Assembly: GCF_000805335.1 (NCBI RefSeq)
Contig: NZ_KN708638.1
Span: 423,602-487,601 of the forward strand
DNA: 64,000 nt
Direction: 5' to 3'
DNA from: Streptomyces sp. CT34
GTDB lineage: Bacteria > Actinomycetota > Actinomycetes > Streptomycetales > Streptomycetaceae
The stretch's first letter is position 1. Every line of letters begins with the position of its first letter. Made by a program: the position numbers and the translations under genes. This document shows positions 24,382 to 33,806 of this stretch, piece after piece. The notes beneath the pieces are model-generated. The model worked only from the letters and a program-made list of their open reading frames with translations, had not been told where the DNA came from and did not search any database.

Positions 24382-26661
24382 ATGGTGCGTCGCCACAAGT
24401 CGGACGAGGGTGAGCCGGGTGCTCCGAGCCCGTCGGAGCTGCTGCCGGCTCTGGATGAGGGGCAGCGGGCCGATCTGCGCCAGGTCGGGCGCGTGTGGGG
24501 TCGGGCCACGGGTGACGCGGAGGCGTGGCGGCGGGCCTTGCCGGTGAACCCGAGTGTCGGGGACTACCCGGAGACCGTCGAGCCCGGGCGCTTCGGGCGT
24601 TTCGTGCGCATCGCGTCGCTGTCGGCGCCCTCGGGCGTGGAGGCGCTGGAGGAGACCGAGGAAGCGACAGAAAGACCGTCGCCCCGCGCGGCCGTCGGCC
24701 ATCGCGTGCGCCGGATCGTGCTGGGTCACCCGCTCAAGAGCACCGCCATCGCCCATGAGCGCATGCGGAAGTCGGTTGCCCTGCCGGTGCTGTCCGCCGA
24801 CGCGCTCTCCTCGATCGCGTACGGCCCGGAGGCGTTGATCACGATCCTGGTGCTGGCGGGCGCGGCGGGGCTTCGGTACTCGCTGCCGATCTCGGCCGCG
24901 ATCGCGTTCTTGATGCTCGCGGTCGGGCTGTCCTACCGGCAGACGATTCGCGGCTACCCGCACGGCGGCGGCTCGTACATCGTCGCCGGCGACAACCTCG
25001 GCGAGGTGCCCGGCCTGGTGGCAGCCGCCGGGCTGATGATCGACTACATCCTGACCGTGGCCGTCTCCGTCGCGTCCGGGGTCGCCGCCATCACCTCGGC
25101 CCTCCCCTCCCTGGCCCCCGCCACAGTGCCGATCGGACTCGGGGTGATCGCATTACTGCTCGCCGGGAACCTGCGCGGGGTGCGCCAGGCCGGAGTGCTG
25201 TTCGCCGCCCCCACCTACGTCTTCATCCTGGCCGTCGCCCTCCTGATCGGCTTCGGACTGGCCGACGCCGCCGGGCGGGGCTTCCGGCCACTGCCCACCC
25301 CGCACCTGGCCGGGCACGAGGCGGCGGGACTGCTGCTGGTCCTGCGGGCCTTCGCCTCCGGCTCGACGGCGATGACGGGCATCGAGGCCATCTCCAACGC
25401 GGTCCCCGCCTTTCGGCGCGTCGAGTGGCGCAACGCCCGGACCACCCTCAGCTGGATGATCGCGCTGCTGATCGCGATGTTCGTCGGCACCGTGGTGCTG
25501 GTGCACCTGGATGCCGTCGTGCCCCAGTCCCAACAGACGGTCCTGTCGCAACTCGCCCGCCACACCTACGGATCCGGGCTCCGCTACGGCTTCACCCAGG
25601 CCGCCACCGCCGCGATCCTGCTGCTGGCGGCCAACACCGCCTACAACGACTTTCCGCGGGTGCTGTTCCTGCTGGCCCGCGACCGCTACGCGCCGCGGAT
25701 GTTCCTACGCATGGGCGACCGGCTCGCCTTCAGCAACGGCATCGTCGTGCTGTCGGTCACCGCAGCCGGACTCTTCGCCGCGTTCGGCGGCCGCACCGAT
25801 CCACTGATCCCCCTGTACGCCGTCGGCGTCTTCCTCGCCTTCACCATGTCGCAGGCCGGCATGGTGGCCCACTGGTGGCGCGAACGCGGCCGCAACTGGC
25901 GCCGTAGCCTGGCCTTCAACGCCGTCGGCGGGTTCCTGACAGCGGTGGTGTTCATCACCGCCGGCATCACCAAATTCATCTCCGGAGCCTGGGTCGCGGT
26001 GATCGCCATCGCGCTGTTCATCCTGCTGGCGCTGCGGGTGCGCCACCACTACGACGTCGTCAACCAGGCGACCAGGCTCCACCCGCAAGCCATCGAGGTA
26101 CCCAAGCGGTCACTGGGCCGCCGCAGCCCGGCCCCCGGCAAGCGGACTCTCCCCGAACACATCCATCCGTCCGCCCGGCCGGACACCGAACCCGAACCCG
26201 GCAACCGCATCGAGTCCCGGGAAGACGCGCCGGAAAGCGAGGAAACACCCGAGGAGATCCACCACCTGACCGTGGTCCCGGTGGCCGCCCTCGACCTGGC
26301 CGCCATGCGCGCTCTCGCCTACGCCGCCTCGCTCGAACAACCCGTCCTTGCCCTGCACGTCAGCCCCACCCGCGACGAAGCCGAACGCTTCCGCGGCTAC
26401 TGGCGTGACTGGGGCGACCATCTCCCCCTCGAAGTGCTTGTCTCCCCCTACCGCGCCATCGTCGCCCCACTCGTCGACTACCTCGAAGCACTCCACCACC
26501 AGCGCCCCGACCTCACCCTGACCGTCGTCCTCCCCGAAATCGTCACCCGACACTGGTGGCATACCACGCTCCACAGCCACGTCGCGCCCCGGCTGCGTCG
26601 TGCCCTGCGCCCCCTGCCGAAAATCGTCATCACCACCATCCCGTTCCACATCCGGCACTGA
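24382..26661 (+). CDS. APC-superfamily transporter, KimA-like (K+ uptake)
   Basis: A 759-residue APC permease. From about residue 112 it reads LGHPLKSTAIAHERMRKS then ALPVLSADALSSIAYGPEAL, the signature of the KimA/YdaO group (high-affinity K+/H+ symporters in Bacillus). About 12 membrane helices follow to residue 550, then a soluble C-terminal domain (HHLTVVPVAALDLAAMRALA, ALHVSPTRDEAERF) of the universal-stress type. Residues 1-110 are a hydrophilic Glu/Arg-rich extension absent in typical relatives; the real start may be further down (for example GTG 24607). Upstream no c-di-AMP riboswitch was recognised. Monocistronic. Confidence 0.88.
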   Translation: MVRRHKSDEGEPGAPSPSELLPALDEGQRADLRQVGRVWGRATGDAEAWRRALPVNPSVGDYPETVEPGRFGRFVRIASLSAPSGVEALEETEEATERPSPRAAVGHRVRRIVLGHPLKSTAIAHERMRKSVALPVLSADALSSIAYGPEALITILVLAGAAGLRYSLPISAAIAFLMLAVGLSYRQTIRGYPHGGGSYIVAGDNLGEVPGLVAAAGLMIDYILTVAVSVASGVAAITSALPSLAPATVPIGLGVIALLLAGNLRGVRQAGVLFAAPTYVFILAVALLIGFGLADAAGRGFRPLPTPHLAGHEAAGLLLVLRAFASGSTAMTGIEAISNAVPAFRRVEWRNARTTLSWMIALLIAMFVGTVVLVHLDAVVPQSQQTVLSQLARHTYGSGLRYGFTQAATAAILLLAANTAYNDFPRVLFLLARDRYAPRMFLRMGDRLAFSNGIVVLSVTAAGLFAAFGGRTDPLIPLYAVGVFLAFTMSQAGMVAHWWRERGRNWRRSLAFNAVGGFLTAVVFITAGITKFISGAWVAVIAIALFILLALRVRHHYDVVNQATRLHPQAIEVPKRSLGRRSPAPGKRTLPEHIHPSARPDTEPEPGNRIESREDAPESEETPEEIHHLTVVPVAALDLAAMRALAYAASLEQPVLALHVSPTRDEAERFRGYWRDWGDHLPLEVLVSPYRAIVAPLVDYLEALHHQRPDLTLTVVLPEIVTRHWWHTTLHSHVAPRLRRALRPLPKIVITTIPFHIRH

Positions 26662-26978
26662 CACCCACGCCCCGCCCTGGAACCATGCGAGGTGGCGGAG
26701 GTTGGGCACCGCCGCGGTGGTCGAAGGGGCGTGGCGGCGGGAGGCGCAGTCTCCGGAGATCCGAGTCGGCGGGAATGGGGGGCCGTTACTCGTGGTTGAA
26801 GGAGATGCGGGTGGCACGATCCGGAAGCAGGATTCACCCTTCGCAGGGATGTGCTCCGGTCATTCCCTGAAGATTGCTTGTCGACAGAGCCGGCAACTTG
26901 CCACCCGCAGTAACCGACTGGTTGCCATTCGGGGCAAGTTGCTTCCGACCTTCTGTGCAACGACCGTGCGAACGCTGC
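26662..26978. other. Convergent intergenic region
   Basis: 317 bases between the ends of the KimA-like gene and the 153-residue gene on the other strand. No gene and no clear hairpin were seen. Confidence 0.4.
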
Positions 26979-27440
26979 TCAATTGCGCTCTCGAACGTGG
27001 GCCTGCCCGGCGCCGGCGTTTGTTTTCGGTGATTCCTCGGGGACGGGAAGCGAGCGCCAGAGGCCACCGCCGGCAGCAGTGACAAGGTTCGGGGCCGCCT
27101 TGCGCAGCCGGCCCGCAACGGCGCCGGGGTTCGGCACGGACACGACGAGGAGACTGAAAGCGGACGACGGCCGCAGTCCGATACACAGCACGGGCCCACC
27201 GGGCCGCATCGCCACAAAATCCCTTCCGGCGGAGTGCCGGCGTACGCCGATGCACACCACTTCGGGTGCCCAGACGCCCCGCCCGTGTCTCCCGCGCAAG
27301 GCACGCCACCAATCCGGTTCGATCACTACGGTACGCACAGCGGAGAGCGGCACCCGTACGCGGCTGCGCCTCGCGGCCACCTTCTCCGACCACGTCAGAC
27401 GGAGGACGAGCTGATCGTCTTCGACTGTCAGCCGTGCCAT
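26979..27440 (-). CDS. Hypothetical PH-like protein
   Basis: A 153-residue protein, MARLTVEDDQLVLRLTWSEK onward, with alternating beta-strand pattern and SRVRVPLSAVRTVVIEPDW, like the small actinobacterial proteins related to bacterial PH domains. No catalytic motif. ATG 27440 shares its A with the TGA of the upstream gene (TGATG), and GAGGAGG lies nine bases upstream. Translation of the two genes is therefore likely coupled. Function unknown. Confidence 0.75.
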   Translation of the reverse strand: MARLTVEDDQLVLRLTWSEKVAARRSRVRVPLSAVRTVVIEPDWWRALRGRHGRGVWAPEVVCIGVRRHSAGRDFVAMRPGGPVLCIGLRPSSAFSLLVVSVPNPGAVAGRLRKAAPNLVTAAGGGLWRSLPVPEESPKTNAGAGQAHVRERN

Positions 27441-27886
27441 CACTCGACACCTCCTCGTCGGCTGCGTGGGGCCTGGCCGCTGCTCGGACACGAGGATGAG
27501 TTCCGCTGGACCGGCACGGCCGGGTACGGGATCCCTGGTGCGCGGCGAACGACGTGGAGCAGGGCGTCGGGAGGCGCTCCGCAGTGCGCCGCGTCCTGTG
27601 AGGGCGGGTCGGGCAGTTCGTCTTGCGGGGTCAGCCTCCGAGGTGCCGTGAACGGCGCCTGTCCGTGCATACCGGGCACATCCACGGCGTTACCCACAGT
27701 GCGCGCCGCGGCAGCGACCCATGCGGAATCGGCACCCTCAGATATCGGCTCGTCACGCAGATGCCGCCGACGCAGCACGATAGCGGGGTCCGGATCCTCG
27801 TTGGCGCTGTCGGGCGAGGTGACCAGGTGCAGCGAGGCGTGCGCGCCGGGTTCTTGACGGCGGGGTTCGAGGAAGGAAAGTCGCAT
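27440..27886 (-). CDS. Hypothetical protein coupled to the next gene
   Basis: A 148-residue reading frame starting MRLSFLEPRRQEPGAHASLH at ATG 27886, with GAGGAG five bases upstream. No family was recognised. Central part WVAAAARTVGNAVDVPG is moderately hydrophobic; the C-terminus is Arg/Ser/Pro-rich. Support comes from its ribosome site and the TGATG overlap with the downstream gene. It could still be an untranslated leader. Confidence 0.5.
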   Translation of the reverse strand: MRLSFLEPRRQEPGAHASLHLVTSPDSANEDPDPAIVLRRRHLRDEPISEGADSAWVAAAARTVGNAVDVPGMHGQAPFTAPRRLTPQDELPDPPSQDAAHCGAPPDALLHVVRRAPGIPYPAVPVQRNSSSCPSSGQAPRSRRGGVE

Positions 27887-28454
27887 CGTCGCTCCTCAGA
27901 CCGGTCGTCGACGCCTCCGGCCGCAGTTGCCGCCCAGGCCGGATACACCGGGCGAACGGCACCGCGGGGCATGCCTCGTGTCCATGATGCGCCTGCGGGC
28001 ATGGCCGCGCGCCGGGAGCAGGGCCGGGCCGGTCCCCGGCAGGCTCGCGGCTGAGTCGCGATGACCCGGTGTCGTCTTCCGCGGGGCGATGCATCGAGCT
28101 GACCGCGCCGAAGTCACACGCCTGTGCGCGCTACCTGGACCTTGGCCCGCCCGCAGCCGGTCGGGTCGTCTGGCGGGACCCGGGTACATACCAGACACGA
28201 GAACTTGACGGAACAGGCAGGCGACCGGGCATGCGCGACGTCGACATCGTGGTGACTGGGATAGGGGTTGGGGTTGGGGGTCAGGGTTGGGAGTGAGAGT
28301 GGGGGGCCGGCACGTCGGCGAGCACCGGCCGGGACCGGGCCGAGCGCGGTCGGGGCGGAGACAGAGCTGGTAGGTGGGGAGTGTCCGTGCGCCGCAGCGA
28401 CACCACCGGCGCGGAAGGTCCTTGAAAGTTCTTGGAAATGGGAAAGGCGGGCCG
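27887..28454. other. Gap with a G-quadruplex-like tract
   Basis: About 570 bases upstream of the broken metallo-beta-lactamase-fold gene. No gene could be read. It contains a G-run cluster at 28264-28291. Confidence 0.45.
28264..28291 (+). repeat. G-rich GGGGTT repeat, possible G-quadruplex
   Basis: GGGG-TT-GGGG-TT-GGGGG-TCA-GGG-TT-GGG. Five G-runs with loops of two to three bases satisfy the usual G4 pattern. It lies 160 bases upstream of the broken gene's ATG. Confidence 0.6.
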
Positions 28455-29079
28455 ATGGCACCACGGCTGTTGCTGACTCTGCTCGGCGTGGGGGCGATGA
28501 ACTCGCCGCGCTTCGCGCCGGCCGGCCTGCTGCTGCGGTACGGCATCACGGATCGCCTTCGATGGCGGCCCCGGTGCCGAACCGCCGTATGACCTGGATG
28601 CCTGGTTGGTGACAGACGAACAGGCGGAACTCACCTCCGCTCTGCGGAAGATGGCCGCGGATCGCGGCCTGGAGCCCCGGGTCGGAAACGTGGCAGCGGG
28701 CGAGCTCCGGGTAGGCGCGCACCCCGTGGTCCATACCTCGCACCCGGCCTACGGATACCGTATCCGGGCGGCCGGCGGTGTGGTCGTCGTCTAGGCACCG
28801 GAGTTCTTCGGTTTCCCACCGTGGGCGGCCGACGCGGATCTCATGTTCGCAGAAGCCTCCGCCTGGGACCGGCCGATCCGCTTCCGCGGAGGTGTGGGAG
28901 GCCACGCCGGCGTGCTCGAAGTCGCCACCCGGGCAGAGCAGTACCGAGTGCGGCGCCTGGTCTACGCGCACATCGGACGCCCGTGCATCCGGGCCATCGA
29001 TGCCGGGCTCAAGCCGGAGTTCGGCACCTGGGGCCGAGAGAACCACACCTACACCGTGAACCCCCGCCCGTGGTCGTGA
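28455..29079 (+). pseudogene. Metallo-beta-lactamase-fold hydrolase, broken by a frameshift and a nonsense codon
   Basis: An MBL-fold protein of the small actinobacterial group starting LLGVGAMNSPRFAPAGLLL. The frame is lost near 28548-28551, where one extra base separates LLLRYGI from FDGGPGAEPPYDLDAWLV. The second frame continues through VVHTSHPAYGYRIRAAGG to VVVV, meets TAG at 28792-28794 where relatives have Trp before APEFF, and then continues APEFFGFPPWAADADLMFAE, GGVGGHAG, LVYAHIGRP and FGTWGREN to TGA 29077-29079. Everything downstream of the two lesions is well conserved, so inactivation is recent or due to sequencing errors. Confidence 0.75.
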
Positions 29080-29209
29080 ACCGCTCGGCCTGGAACGCCC
29101 TCTCCGTGCAGGCGTGGCACCTGGCGTTTCGTGAATGACTCGCTTCCTGTGCCTGGACGTCTGACGGCTGCGCTCCTCGGGCGATGCCCCGGCACCGCCT
29201 CCCTGCCGT

Positions 29210-29545
29210 CTACTCCGGCGGCTCCTGTTGCGGTGGACCCGTACCGCGTTGCCTTGCCCAACGGCACACCAGCCGGCGGAGGGCGGCGAGGGTCAGCGCC
29301 GATACGGCCGCGAAGGCCGAGGCCACGGTTGCTGAGGAGGTCGCGATGGCTGCGGCCAGCAGGGCCACGGAGGAGGCCCCCAACACACAGACGGCACAGC
29401 AGAGTTCACGTAGCGGCGACCATGGTGGCAGGGGGTGCCGTCGCATCCTCGCCAGGCGACGGTCCAGGACCGCGTCGTCCGCACGCAGATTTTCTTCGAT
29501 CACGGCCAGGACGAACTGCTCCCGTGGGGACAGTGCTTCACCCAT
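29210..29545 (-). CDS. DUF3040 membrane protein
   Basis: A 111-residue protein of the DUF3040 family. LSPREQFVLAVIEENLRADD followed by AVLDRRLARM is the family's N-terminal helix (relatives: LSEHEQRxLxxIExxLxxDDPxFxxRLR). Two hydrophobic helices follow (about 49-92). ATG 29545 has GGAGGTG six bases upstream. Its start lies inside the end of the neighbouring minus-strand frame. Function unknown. Confidence 0.85.
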   Translation of the reverse strand: MGEALSPREQFVLAVIEENLRADDAVLDRRLARMRRHPLPPWSPLRELCCAVCVLGASSVALLAAAIATSSATVASAFAAVSALTLAALRRLVCRWARQRGTGPPQQEPPE

Positions 29546-29883
29546 CGCAGACACCTCCGCTCTGCGTTCACCCGTCCTCCGGGCGGAGCTCCTTCCTCTT
29601 CGCGACTCTGCCCGTGCGCGGCGCCATCCGCCCCGTCGGCGGGCCGGGCGGCGAACCGCTCCTGGGCCTGCCGCCAGTGTTCGGTGTATCGGTCCTGGAC
29701 TGGCACCGGTAACGGCGCGATGTCCGCCGTAACGCTGCCCGGCGGGCAGCGGAGATCGTGCCCGGCCTGCCGTGGGCGGCTGCTTTGGCCCGTCGCCACA
29801 CGCCAAGCGAGGTACCCGGCCAGAGCGCGCGCCACGAGTCCGGCGGCAATCGGTACGACGATGACGAGATTCCCAGCGGACAT
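29500..29883 (-). CDS. Small membrane-anchored protein, possibly degenerate
   Basis: A 127-residue frame with an N-terminal helix (NLVIVVPIAAGLVARALAGY) and RYTEHWRQAQERFAARPADG, which matches the WRxVQxRFVDxP block of a common Streptomyces membrane-anchored protein family. The residues after that block (GAPPGGRVNAERRC) no longer resemble the family, and it overlaps the DUF3040 gene by 46 bases, so the C-terminus may be frameshifted. Confidence 0.5.
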   Translation of the reverse strand: MSAGNLVIVVPIAAGLVARALAGYLAWRVATGQSSRPRQAGHDLRCPPGSVTADIAPLPVPVQDRYTEHWRQAQERFAARPADGADGAAHGQSREEEGAPPGGRVNAERRCLRWVKHCPHGSSSSWP

Positions 29884-30609
29884 CGGCTACCGCCTACGGC
29901 TACTCCAGCACGTCAGACATCGAACGAGCCCTCCCTCCCACTGTGGTCCCCGGCTGAGGGGAGGGCAAGCGCTGCCACAAGTCCCGCGCCCGGGCCCGGG
30001 CTGCTGCGGCGGCGGGAGCGGCGTGCCAGTCTGGACGTGAGGCTCGGCGCAGTGCCTGAAGCCGTCGCCGCTGCCGAGCCTCACTGCGCCCGTGCGAACC
30101 GGCGAGAGGTTCGGTTATGGGCCGAAGTGGACGGTGGCGCTCTGCCGGTCTTCCGGGGTGCGTGGTCCGTAGTCCCGGCTCGCGCTGGAAACCCCCTGGA
30201 AGAGTCCGCGCGAGCCGGGCCTTCGAAGGCGCCTGTCTGCGTTGTCCGTCTGTGCCCGGGAGTACACACGCAAGCAGACGCCGTGGCCCCGCGGCGCAGT
30301 TGGAAGGGGACCATTGGACCGGGGACCTTGGGCATGACATTACGCCGTGGGTAGTGCGTGACGCGGCAACGACGCACGGCATATGCCCGAACTGGCGGCA
30401 GACCGCGTCACGTCGGGGGGTAGTCCCCATCGACGTCTGGAGCGACCGATACGTGTTCCGGTTCGGCGCCCTCGGCGGCGCCCCGGCCGACGAATGCCAC
30501 CGGGGCAGCCCCCTCACCACCGGGGCAGCCCCCGCGTCGCCGCCCTGCTCACCTGGTACGGAGCCGGGGTCCGCCAATGGGACCCGCCGGCCCCCGACCT
30601 GCGTTCCCG
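29884..30609. other. No gene recognised
   Basis: About 725 bases between the DUF3040 pair and the second S33 peptidase. Long frames stay open on both strands because of GC content, but none shows a family or a ribosome site. Confidence 0.5.
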
Positions 30610-32220
30610 TTACCTGATGCCGTGAATGGCTTGGGGGTCGGTGGCCGGGAGGGCGGGCTTGGCCTTCATGGCGGAAGGTGGCGGAGCCACATAGACCGGG
30701 GCGGGGTCGGGTTCGGGGGCGCAGGTCTTGGCGATGAAGCCCTTGCCGGTTGGGAGGCGGCCGTCTCGCAGATAGGCGGTGAAGGTGTCGTCCAGACAGG
30801 AGTTGCCGTGGAAGAGGATCTCGTGGAAGCTGCCGCCCTTCTGGACGACCAGCTTGGATCCGGGCAGCGCCCTGTGCATGGCGACAGCGCCCGGGTAGGG
30901 GGTGGCGGCGTCCTCGGTGGCCTGGAAGAGCAGGACGGGCGGCAAGCCCTTGCCGGTGATCTTCAGTCGGCCGGCCTTGTTGCCCTGGTAGGGCCAGAAC
31001 ATGCAGGCAGCGTTGTACCACATGTTGTTGTAGGTGTAGAAGGGCGCGATGGCGTTGACCTTGGCCTGGTCCTTCTTCCAAAACTCCCAGTCGCGCGGCC
31101 AGTTGTTCTCAGTGCACTGGACCGCGTTGTATGCCGGGAACGTTCCGTCGTCAGCGCCCGGGGCCGCGTAGCGGTTGTAGGCGATCTGCAGCGGACGGGT
31201 GTCGTTCTGGGTGAGGTAGGCCGACAGTGCCGTCGCCATCTGCGGCCAGCGCAGGAAGTTGTAGCCGCCGCCGTAGAAGGTGTCTTCGAACTCGGCGGGG
31301 CCGATCTTGCCGGGAGCCGGGGTGGCATCCACCGGTTTGGTCCGTAGTGCGGCCTCGACCTGGTGGTACTTCCGCTCCACGGTGGCGGCGTCGGTGCCCA
31401 GGTGGTAGATCGAGTCGGCCTTCGCGGTCCACGCCGCGAAGGCGTCGAATCGGCGCTGGTGCTCCTTGTCCTGCAGGATGTTGTGGTCGTACCAGGCGAT
31501 GGTGGGGCCGACGATGCTGTCCAGCACCATCCTGCGCACGTGTGAGGGGAAGAGCTGGCCGTATGTCGAGCCCAGTGAGGTGCCCCATGAGCCACCGTAG
31601 AAGTTGATCTTCTGGACGCCGAGCGCCCGCCGGATGCTGTCCATGTCGCGTGCGTTGTCGACGGTGGTCATGTGCGGCAGGATCCGGCTCCAGTTCGCGG
31701 CGCAGTCGGCGGCGTACTTGGCCGACTTCTCCAGCCATGCCTTCGAGGTGCCCTGGCTGACTTGGTAGTCCGGCCGCTCGGCGTCGAAGAAGTGCGCGTC
31801 GCAGGTGACGTGCGGGGCGCTGGCGTTGGTGCCGCGCGGGTCGAAGCCGATCCAGTCGTAGGTCGAGGCGACGTCCTGGGGGAGCTTTCCGGCGATGTAG
31901 GCGGGCATCCACAGGCCGGAGTCGCCGGGACCGCCGGGGTTCAACAGGATCGGGCCCTGCCGCTTGCCCTTGGGCGCGGTGGCCGGGAGCCGGTTCACCT
32001 TGATCTTGATCTTGGTGCCGTTCGGATGCGCGTAGTCCAACGGCACTTCGAGCATGGCGCATTGGAGCGCGGGAGTGGTCGCGTCGTGGCAGGAGCTCCA
32101 GGTGAGCTTCCCCTGACGTGCGCCCTCTGCTGTGGGCACGGAAGCGGAGGCAGGCGTGATACCCGCGAAGACTCCGCCGATGGCGGCGACGGCCGATAAC
32201 AGGGCTCTGGCTCTTCTCAT
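30610..32220 (-). CDS. Secreted tripeptidyl aminopeptidase (S33 family)
   Basis: A 536-residue exported peptidase close in layout to Streptomyces lividans Tap, which removes tripeptides from N-termini outside the cell. Signal peptide about residues 1-27 (RRARALLSAVAAIGGVFAG, cleavage ASA). Oxyanion LLNPGGPGDSGL (92-103), DPRGTNAS, nucleophile Ser211 in YGGSWGTSLG, Asp loop TEDAATPYPGA, His in GGSFHEILFHG. The last 25 residues (PPPSAMKAKPALPATDPQ) are a Pro/Ala tail. The start is uncertain: ATG 32220 or 32238; neither has a good ribosome site. This is the second such peptidase in the window. Confidence 0.92.
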   Translation of the reverse strand: MRRARALLSAVAAIGGVFAGITPASASVPTAEGARQGKLTWSSCHDATTPALQCAMLEVPLDYAHPNGTKIKIKVNRLPATAPKGKRQGPILLNPGGPGDSGLWMPAYIAGKLPQDVASTYDWIGFDPRGTNASAPHVTCDAHFFDAERPDYQVSQGTSKAWLEKSAKYAADCAANWSRILPHMTTVDNARDMDSIRRALGVQKINFYGGSWGTSLGSTYGQLFPSHVRRMVLDSIVGPTIAWYDHNILQDKEHQRRFDAFAAWTAKADSIYHLGTDAATVERKYHQVEAALRTKPVDATPAPGKIGPAEFEDTFYGGGYNFLRWPQMATALSAYLTQNDTRPLQIAYNRYAAPGADDGTFPAYNAVQCTENNWPRDWEFWKKDQAKVNAIAPFYTYNNMWYNAACMFWPYQGNKAGRLKITGKGLPPVLLFQATEDAATPYPGAVAMHRALPGSKLVVQKGGSFHEILFHGNSCLDDTFTAYLRDGRLPTGKGFIAKTCAPEPDPAPVYVAPPPSAMKAKPALPATDPQAIHGIR

Positions 32221-32655
32221 GGATGCATGATGTGACATGTGCAATATCACATGACGCTTTACGGAGTGCGTGTTACCCAACTGTGACCGTGATGCGCGGG
32301 TTCGTCGAGAAGACCTCGATCAGCAACACGGACCGCACCTGGGACATACGGATACGCCCACTCGCCCGCCCCGATGTCCTCCGGACCGTCGAGTCCGGAC
32401 ACATGTCGCGATCCTGGGCAGCGCTCCTACGCAGCGCCGTCGGCGGGGAGGCTCCAACGAAGCTCCGTGGCGCTTCAGTCGGCGCCTGGGGTGCGAGGCT
32501 GCGCCGTGGCCGTCGGCATCCACTCCGAAGCGATGCGCAACGCCGCACGCAATGCTCCCCGCCGCGGCGGCCTGGGCGCGGCCCGCACCGCGCCGGGCCG
32601 TTGGACACCGCCGGCGGGTCCGCTCCAACCGGTATGCCCGCGATGGGTCGGCCTG
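32221..32655. other. Intergenic, promoter region of the peptidase
   Basis: 435 bases between the cysteine synthase-family stop and the peptidase start (both minus). No gene recognised. The 80 bases next to the peptidase are AT-rich for this genome and probably hold its promoter. Confidence 0.4.
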
Positions 32656-33654
32656 TTACGCCTCGCCGGCCGGGAGGCCGTCGCCGATCTGCTCGCGCAA
32701 CCACTCGTCGTCGTACACCTTGCTCAGGTAGTTGCGGCCGGAGTCCGGGATCACCACGACCACCAGGTCGTCCGGACCGAGCCCGGCGGCTACCCGGAGC
32801 GCCGCAGCCACCGCGGTCCCGGCCGATGCACCCACCAACAGCCCCTCCTCACAGGCCAGTCGGCGGGCGGTCAGCAGCGAGTCGCAGTCGCTGATCCGCT
32901 CGAACCGGTCCACCACATCGGTATGGAACGACTCCGGCCAGGAGTCGTCCACCGTCTCGGGGTGCCGGAACAGGCCGATGCTCTCCACCGCGTAGGCGGT
33001 GCCGGGCCCGCCCGAGTAGACGGATGCTTCCGGGTCGGCGCCGATCACCTGGACCTGGCCGCCGCTGACCTCCTTGAGGTAGCCGCCGGTGCCGCTGATC
33101 GTGCCGCCGGTGCCGACGCCCGCCACCAGGTGCGTGATCCGGCCCTCGGTCTGCCGCCACAGTTCCGGTCCGGTACTGCCGTGGTGCGCACGGGGGTTGG
33201 CGGGATTGTTGTACTGGTCGACCAGCCACGCACCGGGCGTGGTCCGGGCGATGCGCTCCGCCGCCGACCTGGGGTGGTCCGGGTGCTCGCGGGGCACGTC
33301 GCCGGGGCAGACCACCACTTCGGCCCCATAGGCGCGGAGCACCGCCACCTTCTCGGCGCTGCTCTTCTCCGGCAGGGTGAACACACAGCGGTAGCCGCGC
33401 TGTGCCGCCACCATGGCCAGGCCCACTCCGGTGTTGCCCGAGGTGGTCTCCACGAGGGTGCCGCCCGGTCGCAGCAGCCCGGCGTCCTCGGCGGCCCGCA
33501 CCATGGACAGCGCGATGCGGTCCTTCACACTCCCGCCCGGGTTGACGTACTCCAACTTCGCGTAGATCGGCGTGGAAAGGCCCGCGGTGATCCGGTTGAG
33601 CCGGACCAGCGGGGTGTTGCCAACTACCTCGACAAGGGATTCGTAGACGTCCAT
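32656..33654 (-). CDS. Cysteine synthase / cystathionine beta-synthase family PLP enzyme
   Basis: A 332-residue fold-type II PLP enzyme. NTPLVRLNRI at the start, Schiff-base Lys44 in PGGSVKDRIAL, substrate loop TTSGNTGVGLA, phosphate loop GVGTGGTISGTGGYLK, then IPDSGRNYLSKVYDDEW, the usual ending. It lacks the C-terminal CBS pair of cystathionine beta-synthase. It makes Cys from O-acetyl- or O-phosphoserine, or cystathionine; the SDxDSLxxxRRLAxEEGLLVGxSAGT region fits the CBS-like group. ATG 33654 is chosen because the fold starts there. Confidence 0.92.
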   Translation of the reverse strand: MDVYESLVEVVGNTPLVRLNRITAGLSTPIYAKLEYVNPGGSVKDRIALSMVRAAEDAGLLRPGGTLVETTSGNTGVGLAMVAAQRGYRCVFTLPEKSSAEKVAVLRAYGAEVVVCPGDVPREHPDHPRSAAERIARTTPGAWLVDQYNNPANPRAHHGSTGPELWRQTEGRITHLVAGVGTGGTISGTGGYLKEVSGGQVQVIGADPEASVYSGGPGTAYAVESIGLFRHPETVDDSWPESFHTDVVDRFERISDCDSLLTARRLACEEGLLVGASAGTAVAAALRVAAGLGPDDLVVVVIPDSGRNYLSKVYDDEWLREQIGDGLPAGEA

Positions 33655-33806
33655 CACAGCAGTCTGCCGCACAGGCCGAACAGCGGGAGCGGCCTCGCAT
33701 CCAGTGTCCTGGCCCAGGCAACGGATAGACGGCGACGATGCGTTCAAGGGTTCGGGTCCTGGCGCGGGTAGAGCGCGCCGGCCGGCACGCGACTTCGGTG
33801 CGGAAC

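Noticed and set aside
24262-24382. c-di-AMP (ydaO) riboswitch before the KimA-like gene
   Set aside because: The short leader was inspected for the riboswitch core, but no convincing match could be read; some KimA genes have one, this one apparently not within 120 bases.
29900-31081. A 393-codon minus-strand frame
   Set aside because: It is a shifted reading of the S33 peptidase C-terminus extended into non-coding DNA.
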